Of a DNA stretch of 33,088 nucleotides, positions 23,078 to 29,141 are shown in pieces. Position 1 is the stretch's first letter; each line of letters begins with the position of its first letter. The stretch is taken from NCBI GenBank assembly GCA_934359755.1, contig CAKRLV010000024.1:1-33088 (forward strand). The letters run 5' to 3'. The translations under genes were made by a program, and so were the position numbers. This stretch comes from an uncultured Agathobacter sp. (GTDB lineage Bacteria > Bacillota > Clostridia > Lachnospirales > Lachnospiraceae). The notes below the pieces were generated by a model, which was not told the DNA's origin, did not search any database, and worked only from the letters and a program-made list of their open reading frames with translations.

Positions 23078-23449
23078 GGGCAACCTTTATATGTTGTGAG
23101 GCATGAGTAGGTAGTATTTCTTTGATTTGCTATTTTGTGCTGTGAATTTAATTTGATGACTGATAGTATATTTTATTCGCCAGGTCCTCACTTCCTTGAG
23201 TATCTAAATAATTCGTGAAGATTTTTGATAAGTGACGCGTCGCTCACATTCGACGTCCTGTCTCAGGTTCGCTGAAATTGCCGTCCGTGGCAATTTCCCG
23301 CTGATCACGAACGAATTATGTAAGATACTCTACGTCGTTGCGGAATCGCTCTTAAAAATACTATCAGCCATCAAATCACTTCAAAGGTATTGGAGCAAAT
23401 CAAGATAAATACTACCTGTTCATGCCGATTCAGTATATTGAGGTTGCCC
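23078..23449. repeat. giant foldback A (about 370 bp)
   Basis: Successive arms pair from outside inwards: GGGCAACCT 23078-23086 with 23441-23449; GGCATGA 23100-23106 with 23420-23426; GGTAGTATTT 23110-23119 with 23407-23416; GATTTGCT 23124-23131 with 23394-23401; CTGATAGTAT 23160-23169 with 23358-23367; GAGTATCT 23198-23205 with 23323-23330; AATTCGT 23210-23216 with 23311-23317. The 73-bp core forms the tip. Confidence 0.88.
23233..23305 (+). repeat. 73-bp core repeat, copy 1
   Basis: Begins TGACGCGTCGCTCACATTCG and ends TTTCCCGCTGAT. It contains a hairpin AAATTGCC-GTCCGT-GGCAATTT. It matches the reverse complement of 23720-23792 at 68 of 73 positions. Confidence 0.88.
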
Positions 23450-23601
23450 TGATTCGATAGATTGGCAGCTCGAAAATTGTTACACTGCACATATTATAAA
23501 TAAGTATAGTACGTGAAATACCATCATTTTCGATTAACATGAAGTCTGAGATTTAATATATTGAGGTTATCTACGATATCGTCATTGAAGTAGAGATAGA
23601 A

Positions 23602-23923
23602 ATGAGCTGCCTTGCTGTTTTATTTGTGGAAAAACAATCTAACATTATGCATGAAGGAGTTGTGGTATATTTTGTAAGCGACTCCACAGTATTTAGAAGC
23701 TCTTAATGATTCGATTAATATCAGCGGGAATTTGCCATGGACGGCAAATTCAGCGAACCTGAGACAGGATGTCGAATGTGAGCGCCGCGTCAATTATTGT
23801 TATACTTCGCGAATCATTTAGAGATTCTTAATGCGAGGACACGGAGCGTACAAAATATACCACAACTCCTTCATGCATATTCATAGAATTACCCACCACA
23901 AATAAAACAGCAAGGCAGCTCAT
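23602..23923. repeat. giant foldback B with 28- and 30-bp perfect arms
   Basis: Bases 23602-23629 (ATGAGCTGCCTTGC...) are perfectly complementary to 23896-23923, and 23647-23676 (ATGCATGAAGGAG...) to 23849-23878. Between the two stems lie 17 unpaired bases on each side. The interior holds the inverted core copy. Outside, 23568-23601 and 23924-23960 are also recognisably complementary. Confidence 0.92.
23720..23792 (-). repeat. 73-bp core repeat, copy 2 (inverted)
   Basis: On the minus strand it reads TGACGCGGCGCTCACATTCG...CCCGCTGAT. Two of its five differences from copy 1 change both sides of the inner hairpin together (AAATTGCC/GGCAATTT to AATTTGCC/GGCAAATT), keeping the stem paired. Confidence 0.88.
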
Positions 23924-24060
23924 TTCGAGCCACTACGTAAATGAAGATAGCTCGATAAACAGAAATTTAGATTGCACGACAAAAAAGTATATTGATGTAT
24001 AAGGATAAAACCAAAAAAAGTGCAAAAACAATACAAATAAGCTTTAAAAACAAATAATTC

Positions 24061-24089
24061 TTGAAGTTTTCGATTTTTTGCGTAATAAT
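24061..24089 (+). promoter_or_regulatory. candidate pgi promoter
   Basis: TTGAAG (24061-24066) and TAATAAT (24083-24089) with 16-17 bp between, about 42 bp before the pgi start and just outside the foldback region. Confidence 0.4.
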
Positions 24090-24130
24090 TAGTTATGGAT
24101 TTTCAATCATAAAAATGGAGGAAATAATTG

Positions 24131-25711
24131 ATGGTAGCATGGAATAATTTGAATACTTTAAAGTCATTTGATGAGCTAAAAGCTACAGCAAAGGTTAACC
24201 TTGTTGAAGCAATGGCAGGAGAGAATGGGGCAAATCGTGCAAAAACATACAGTGTTCCAATGGCAGAGGGAATGGTATATAACTATGCATCAAAGCAGGT
24301 TGATGAATCTATATTAGATAAACTTGCTGCTCTTGCAGATGAAGCACAGCTTGTTGATAAATTCGAGGAGCTTTACAATGGAGCAGTTATAAATACAGGT
24401 GAGAAGCGTTTGGTACTTCACCAGCTTACAAGAGGACAGCTTGGTAAGGACGTAATCGCTGATGATGTTAACAAGAGAGAATTCTATGTAGAGCAGCAGA
24501 ACAAAATTGCAGATTTTGCTAAGAAAGTTCATGCGGGAGAAATCACAAATGCTGCGGGTGAGAAGTTCACTACAGTAGTACAGATCGGAATCGGTGGAAG
24601 TGATTTAGGACCTCGTGCTATGTATATTGCACTTGAGAACTGGGCAAAGAAGAACAATACATTTTTCATGGATGCCAAGTTCATCAGCAATGTAGACCCT
24701 GATGACGCAGCAGCAGTACTTGCATCTACAGATGTTGCTCATTCAATCTTTGTACTCGTTTCTAAATCAGGAACAACACTTGAGACACTTACAAACGAGT
24801 CATTCGTAAAGGATGCTCTTAAGAAAGCAGGACTTGATCCAGCCAGGCACATGATAGCAGTAACAAGTGAGACTTCACCACTTGCAAAGAGTGATGATTA
24901 CCTTGCTGCATTTTTCATGGATGATTATATCGGAGGACGTTTCTCATCTACATCAGCAGTAGGTGGAGCAGTTCTTTCACTTGCATTCGGACCAGAAGTG
25001 TTCGCAAGCTTCTTAAACGGTGCAGCAGCAGAAGATGAATTATCAAAGAACAAAGATATCAAGAAGAACCCTGCACTCCTTGATGCACTTATCGGTGTAT
25101 ATGAGAGAAATGTATTAGGATATGAGTCAACAGCAGTATTACCATACTCACAGGCACTCAGCCGCTTCCCGGCACATTTACAGCAGCTTGACATGGAGTC
25201 AAATGGTAAGTCTGTAAACAGATTCGGTGAGCCAGTTGATTATGTTACAGGTCCAACTATTTTCGGTGAGCCAGGAACTAACGGACAGCACTCATTCTAT
25301 CAGTTACTTCATCAGGGAAAGAGCATCATTCCACTTCAGTTTATCGGATTCAAGAAGAGCCAGATTGGCAATGATGTAGACATTCAGGGAAGTACAAGCC
25401 AGCAGAAGCTCTGTGCAAACGTTGCAGCACAGATTGTAGCATTTGCATGTGGAAAGAAAGATGAGGACAGCAACAAGAACTTCGAGGGCAATCGTCCTTC
25501 AAGCATCATCGTAGGCGAGCAGCTCACACCAGAGACACTTGGTGCACTCCTTGCACACTTCGAGAACAAGGTAATGTTCCAGGGATTCATGTGGAATATC
25601 AACAGCTTTGATCAGGAAGGTGTTCAGCTTGGAAAGGTACTTGCAAAGAAGGTACTTGCACATGAGACAGATGGAGCACTTGCAGTATACAGTGACTTAC
25701 TAAATATCTAA
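24131..25711 (+). CDS. pgi: glucose-6-phosphate isomerase
   Basis: A 526-residue glucose-6-phosphate isomerase, interconverting glucose-6-phosphate and fructose-6-phosphate in glycolysis. Family motifs are all present: IGIGGSDLGPRAMY, SKSGTTLETLTNESF (phosphate-binding), GGRFSSTSAVGG, LDMESNGKSV, GEPGTNGQHSFYQLLHQG (second signature, with the catalytic Glu) and SFDQEGVQLGKVLAKK. It is longer than the roughly 450-residue form of Bacillus and closer in size to the enterobacterial type. GGAGG at 24117-24121 supports ATG 24131; a TTG one codon earlier is less likely. Codon use is strongly biased and alternatives are few, as in highly expressed genes. Confidence 0.97.
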   Translation: MVAWNNLNTLKSFDELKATAKVNLVEAMAGENGANRAKTYSVPMAEGMVYNYASKQVDESILDKLAALADEAQLVDKFEELYNGAVINTGEKRLVLHQLTRGQLGKDVIADDVNKREFYVEQQNKIADFAKKVHAGEITNAAGEKFTTVVQIGIGGSDLGPRAMYIALENWAKKNNTFFMDAKFISNVDPDDAAAVLASTDVAHSIFVLVSKSGTTLETLTNESFVKDALKKAGLDPARHMIAVTSETSPLAKSDDYLAAFFMDDYIGGRFSSTSAVGGAVLSLAFGPEVFASFLNGAAAEDELSKNKDIKKNPALLDALIGVYERNVLGYESTAVLPYSQALSRFPAHLQQLDMESNGKSVNRFGEPVDYVTGPTIFGEPGTNGQHSFYQLLHQGKSIIPLQFIGFKKSQIGNDVDIQGSTSQQKLCANVAAQIVAFACGKKDEDSNKNFEGNRPSSIIVGEQLTPETLGALLAHFENKVMFQGFMWNINSFDQEGVQLGKVLAKKVLAHETDGALAVYSDLLNI

Positions 25712-25800
25712 GCTTTTCTATTATAATGAGATACGTCATAATATTCAGATTTCTATAGTATATAGGAGAGGTCTGGATAAATACGAAGATATTATGCAGA

Positions 25801-25882
25801 TACCGTCTTCTGAAATCAGATGGATATCCAGCAGATTATCATAAGGATAACTCTGCTGGACCATTGATTTCGGGAGGCGGTA
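25801..25882. repeat. imperfect foldback in the pgi-feoA intergenic region
   Basis: The 402-bp stretch 25712-26113 holds no supported gene. TACCG 25801-25805 pairs with CGGTA 25878-25882, TGAAATCA 25811-25818 with TGATTTC 25865-25871, and CCAGCAGA 25828-25835 perfectly with TCTGCTGG 25852-25859. It lacks a T-run, so it is more a small interspersed palindrome than a pgi terminator. Confidence 0.6.
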
Positions 25883-25998
25883 TTTTGTTGTATATACGGA
25901 TATATACGGGGATATTGTCAATTTGTACATAATGGTAAGCAAGGACATACTGAAAATAGTTGTAACTGTAGAAAGTATGAAAAAACTAAAAAAAATTA

Positions 25999-26030
25999 TT
26001 GACATCTAAAATACGTTAGAGTATACTAAC
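25999..26030 (+). promoter_or_regulatory. feo promoter with GTTAG-N6-CTAAC operator over the -10
   Basis: TTGACA (25999-26004), 17 bp, TATACT (26022-26027) is a near-consensus promoter. GTTAG AGTATA CTAAC (26015-26030) covers its -10 box, so a bound repressor would shut it. Same palindrome as at 14028 and 18004. Confidence 0.72.
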
Positions 26031-26045
26031 CAACGAAAGAACAAA

Positions 26046-26060
26046 TGATGAAAATTATCA
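26046..26060. promoter_or_regulatory. Fur-box-like site in the feo leader
   Basis: TGATGAAAATTATCA matches TGATAATNATTATCA at 12 of 14 defined positions and extends to AATGAT/ATCATT arms. It lies about 20 bp after the expected transcription start of feoA. Confidence 0.55.
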
Positions 26061-26113
26061 TTATTCTAAAAAGTGTTATAGGAATTTAGAGTTATTTTAG
26101 AAAAGAGGTAGAG

Positions 26114-26326
26114 ATGATGCCATTATCTATGAGTAATGAAGGTGAAGCACAGGTTATTAAGAAAATCGGTGGAAAAGAAGAAGTCAGATCTTTCCTTGAG
26201 AAATTAGGCTTTGTAGTTGGTGGAGAAGTTACTGTTGTTTCTGAGATAGCGGGCAATATGATAGTCAATGTAAAAGGTTCAAGAGTTGCTATTGGTAGAG
26301 AAATGGCGAATAAAATCATGGTATAA
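26114..26326 (+). CDS. feoA: FeoA-type SH3 protein, copy 1
   Basis: A 70-residue FeoA protein, a small SH3-fold cytoplasmic partner of FeoB. It has the FeoA pattern GKEEVRSFLEKLGFVVGGEVTVVSEIAGNMIVNVKGSRVAIGREMANKIMV, given here by its parts: Leu-Gly-Phe turn near 32 and the GSRVAIG strand near 54. Two in-frame ATGs (26114, 26117) follow AGAGGTAG; either could be used. It begins the feo operon behind an iron-type promoter. A small hairpin (26325-26341) separates it from the second copy. Confidence 0.93.
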   Translation: MMPLSMSNEGEAQVIKKIGGKEEVRSFLEKLGFVVGGEVTVVSEIAGNMIVNVKGSRVAIGREMANKIMV

Positions 26327-26370
26327 ACAGCAGCGCTGTTTACATAAAATAAAATAAAGGAGTAATCGAC

Positions 26371-26592
26371 ATGAAGACATTAAAAGATGCCAAAGTAGGC
26401 GAGAAGGTCAAAGTCGTTAAGCTTACAGGCGTAGGTGCAGTCAAAAGACGTATCATGGACATGGGTATTACAAAAGGTGTGGAGATTTATATTCGTAAGG
26501 TAGCACCACTTGGAGATCCGGTTGAAGTTACAGTAAGAGGATATGAGTTATCTCTTCGTAAAGATGATGCTTCTATGATTGAGGTCGAGTAA
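26371..26592 (+). CDS. feoA: FeoA-type SH3 protein, copy 2
   Basis: A 73-residue FeoA with the canonical core GVGAVKRRIMDMGITKGVEIYIRK, APLGDPVEVTVRGYELSLRKDDA. It is closer to consensus FeoA than copy 1 and directly precedes feoB (72 bp). AAGGAG sets ATG 26371. Two different FeoA proteins in tandem before FeoB are common in clostridia; they may bind FeoB together or have split roles. Confidence 0.95.
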   Translation: MKTLKDAKVGEKVKVVKLTGVGAVKRRIMDMGITKGVEIYIRKVAPLGDPVEVTVRGYELSLRKDDASMIEVE

Positions 26593-26664
26593 TTTTTTTT
26601 GACTTGGAGTTAGTAAGAACGAACTACAAACAGAAAAAACAAACAGAAATAAGGAGATTATAAC

Positions 26665-28791
26665 ATGGCAGTAAAAATTGCTCTCGCAGGAAACCCGAAC
26701 TGCGGAAAGACGACATTATTTAATGCCTTGACAGGTGCTAATCAGTATGTTGGTAACTGGCCAGGTGTTACAGTCGAGAAGAAAGAGGGAAAACTTATTG
26801 GTCACAAGGACGTAGATATCGTGGATCTTCCTGGAATCTACTCACTTTCTCCATATACTCTTGAGGAGGTAGTTGCTAGAAATTATCTCATCGGAGAGAA
26901 ACCAGATGCAATTATCAATATCGTTGACGGAACAAATATTGAGCGTAACTTATACCTTTCAACACAGATTATCGAGCTTGGAATTCCAGTACTTATGGCG
27001 GTCAACATGATGGATATTGTTGCTAAGAGTGGTGACAAGATTAATCTTAAGACATTGGGCGAGAAGCTTGGATGTGAGGTTGTTGAGATATCAGCCCTTA
27101 AGGGAACAGGAATCAAGGAAGCAGCTGCAAAGGCTGTTGATGTAGCAAAGTCCAAGAAGGCAGTACAGCGTGTTCATCACTTTGCAGATGATGTTGAAGC
27201 TACAATCACAACCATCGAAGATAAGCTTGGAAACTCAGTCTCAGAGAACCAGAAGAGATTCTTTGCAATCAAGCTTTTAGAGCGTGATTCTAAGATTGCA
27301 GAGCAGCTTAAGATTGTTCCAAATGTCGATTCAGAAATTAAGACACTTGAAGATAAATATGATGATGATACAGAATCAATCATCACAAATGAGAGATATA
27401 CATACATCTCTTCAATTATCGGTTCTTGTGTAAAGAAAGCTAACGCTGGAAAAGAAACAGCATCAGATAAGATTGATAAAATCGTGACAAATCGTATACT
27501 TGCCCTTCCAATATTCGCACTTATTATGTGGGGCGTATATTACATAGCAGTTTCATCACTTGGTGGAATCGTAACTGACTGGACAAATGATACACTCTTC
27601 GGAGAGTGGATTCAGCCTGGCGTACAGACACTTATGGAGAATGTGGGATGTTCTGACTGGCTTGTGTCACTCGTAGTTGAGGGTATCATCGGTGGCATCG
27701 GAGCTCCAATCGGATTCGCACCACAGATGGCAATCGTATTCTTATTCCTCTCAATCCTTGAGGACTGTGGATACATGGCTCGTGTAGCTTTCATCATGGA
27801 TCGTATTTTCCGTAGATTTGGTCTTTCAGGAAAATCATTCATCCCATTCCTTATCGGATCTGGATGTGGTGTACCTGGAATCATGGCAACACGTACTATC
27901 GAGAATGAAAAAGACCGTCGTATGACAATGATGACAGTAACAAATATACCATGTGGAGCTAAGCTTCCAGTCATTGCACTTATTGCAGGATTCATCATGG
28001 GAGACGGATGCTGGTGGATGGCACCACTTATGTACTTCGCAGGTATCGGTCTTACAATTATCTATTGTATTATATTAAAGAAGACAAAAGCATTTGCCGG
28101 GGAGCCAGCACCATTCGTTATGGAGCTTCCACAGTATCATGTACCTTCTATAAAAGGTGTACTCCTTCACGTATGGGAGAGAGTATGGGCATTCATTAAG
28201 AAAGCCGGAACAATCCTCTTCCTCTGCTGTGCAGTTATGTGGTTCCTTGGAAACTTTGGTGTACAGGACGGCGCATTCGGACTTGTTGACACAGAGAACA
28301 GTTTACTTGCAGTAATTGGTTCAGCAATCGCAGTAATCTTTGCACCACTTGGATTTGATACATGGCAGGCAGTTGCTTCTTCACTTTCAGGCTTCGTTGC
28401 AAAAGAGGGAATCGTATCAACAATGGGTGTTCTCTCAGGACTTGGAGAAGTAGAAGAGTATGCTACAAGCATGCATGATCAGTTTGCAGCATTCTTCCCA
28501 ACAACAATGGTTGCAGTATCATTCTTATTATTCAACCTGTTTGACTCACCATGTCTTGCAGCTATATCTACAACAGCAAAAGAGTTAAATGACCGTAAGT
28601 TCTTCTGGTTCACAATTATCTTCCAGAACCTTTCAGCTTACTGCGTAACTCTTATGTTCTACCAGATCGTTGGTCTTTGCGTAGGCGAAGTATCATTCAA
28701 CTTCTGGAGTGTAGTTGCATTTGTATTACTTATTGGAGTATTATATTTATTATTCCGTAAGGATCCTAATAAGAAGGCAAGTGCCAAATAG
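26665..28791 (+). CDS. feoB: ferrous iron transporter FeoB
   Basis: A 708-residue FeoB. The N-terminal G domain has G1 GNPNCGKTT (residues 9-17), G2 around NWPGVTVEKKEG, G3 DLPGIYSL, G4 NMMD and G5 SALKG. A helical GDI-like domain (about 170-265) follows, then the membrane part (about 275-700) with two Gate regions, including the conserved Cys in GSGCGVPGIMATRT and FLLFNLFDSPCLAAI. It imports Fe2+ across the inner membrane under anaerobic conditions. AAGGAG before ATG 26665. Operon: feoA-feoA-feoB and two mini membrane proteins, ended by a terminator at 29087. Confidence 0.98.
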   Translation: MAVKIALAGNPNCGKTTLFNALTGANQYVGNWPGVTVEKKEGKLIGHKDVDIVDLPGIYSLSPYTLEEVVARNYLIGEKPDAIINIVDGTNIERNLYLSTQIIELGIPVLMAVNMMDIVAKSGDKINLKTLGEKLGCEVVEISALKGTGIKEAAAKAVDVAKSKKAVQRVHHFADDVEATITTIEDKLGNSVSENQKRFFAIKLLERDSKIAEQLKIVPNVDSEIKTLEDKYDDDTESIITNERYTYISSIIGSCVKKANAGKETASDKIDKIVTNRILALPIFALIMWGVYYIAVSSLGGIVTDWTNDTLFGEWIQPGVQTLMENVGCSDWLVSLVVEGIIGGIGAPIGFAPQMAIVFLFLSILEDCGYMARVAFIMDRIFRRFGLSGKSFIPFLIGSGCGVPGIMATRTIENEKDRRMTMMTVTNIPCGAKLPVIALIAGFIMGDGCWWMAPLMYFAGIGLTIIYCIILKKTKAFAGEPAPFVMELPQYHVPSIKGVLLHVWERVWAFIKKAGTILFLCCAVMWFLGNFGVQDGAFGLVDTENSLLAVIGSAIAVIFAPLGFDTWQAVASSLSGFVAKEGIVSTMGVLSGLGEVEEYATSMHDQFAAFFPTTMVAVSFLLFNLFDSPCLAAISTTAKELNDRKFFWFTIIFQNLSAYCVTLMFYQIVGLCVGEVSFNFWSVVAFVLLIGVLYLLFRKDPNKKASAK

Positions 28792-28805
28792 AGGATATAT
28801 AATTT

Positions 28806-28919
28806 ATGTCAATTAACCTGGATATAAATACCGCGGACGTAGTGGCAATCATATTGCTGATATGTCTGCTGGGTCTGGCGGTACGTATTATTATTGGATT
28901 TTTCAAAGAAAAAAAGTAG
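28806..28919 (+). CDS. 37-residue membrane mini-protein after feoB
   Basis: A 37-residue ORF starting 14 bp after feoB, with AGAGGA upstream. MSINLDINTADVVAIIL begins it, then one hydrophobic helix (about 11-31) and a basic end FFKEKK. It has the anchor of the FeoB-associated proteins but no Cys cluster. It may be a partner subunit or a worn copy of the next gene. The spacing and clean stop support translation; no family is recognised. Confidence 0.55.
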   Translation: MSINLDINTADVVAIILLICLLGLAVRIIIGFFKEKK

Positions 28920-28939
28920 TAAAATAAGGAGGCGATGAC

Positions 28940-29077
28940 ATGCTGGCTGATATCATTGTAATTGCTATATTAGTTGTTATATTTGCTTTGGTTATTCGTG
29001 CAATAGTTAAATCAAAGAAAGCAGGTAAGAATCTGCAATGTGGAATGGATTGTAGTCACTGTAAAGGCTGTCATTAG
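28940..29077 (+). CDS. FeoB-associated Cys-rich membrane protein
   Basis: A 45-residue protein: membrane helix (about 3-22, ADIIVIAILVVIFALVIRA), a Lys-rich bend, and a Cys/His cluster CGMDCSHCKGCH at the C-terminus. This is the FeoB-associated Cys-rich membrane protein family, thought to help FeoB by handling Fe2+ at the membrane. AAGGAGG with correct spacing sets ATG 28940. Last gene of the feo operon. Confidence 0.88.
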   Translation: MLADIIVIAILVVIFALVIRAIVKSKKAGKNLQCGMDCSHCKGCH

Positions 29078-29086
29078 TTCCCAAAT

Positions 29087-29119
29087 AAAAACTCGGCTTG
29101 CGGGCCGAGTTTTTATTTT
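29087..29119 (+). terminator. terminator of the feo operon
   Basis: AAAAACTCGGC (29087-29097) and GCCGAGTTTTT (29104-29114) form a perfect 11-bp hairpin with loop TTGCGG and tail TTTTTATTTT. It also lies just downstream of the convergent EAL gene and may work in both directions. Confidence 0.92.
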
Positions 29120-29141
29120 GAAAGTTTTAGAACATATGAGA

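Larger units (their letters stand above)
23056..23968. repeat. composite of nested foldback repeats in a 1.1-kb gene-free region
   Basis: No gene is supported between 23039 and 24130. Instead the DNA is built of inverted repeats. The outermost arms AAATTTCTGTTTGTCGA (23056-23072) and TCGATAAACAGAAATTT (23952-23968) match at 16 of 17 positions and enclose two giant hairpins (23078-23449 and 23602-23923). Each hairpin carries one copy of the same 73-bp core, in opposite orientation. The part 23450-23600 between them carries the repeated string ATATTGAGGTT (23434-23444 and about 23558). No transposase is nearby. Confidence 0.85.

Noticed and set aside
23056..23968. CRISPR array or retron in the repeat-rich gap
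   Set aside because: Repeats are inverted and nested, not regularly spaced direct repeats; no cas or reverse-transcriptase gene is near.
25745..26005. Minus-strand ORF of 86 codons between pgi and feoA
   Set aside because: Runs through the foldback and the feo -35 box, has no ribosome-binding site and no family resemblance.
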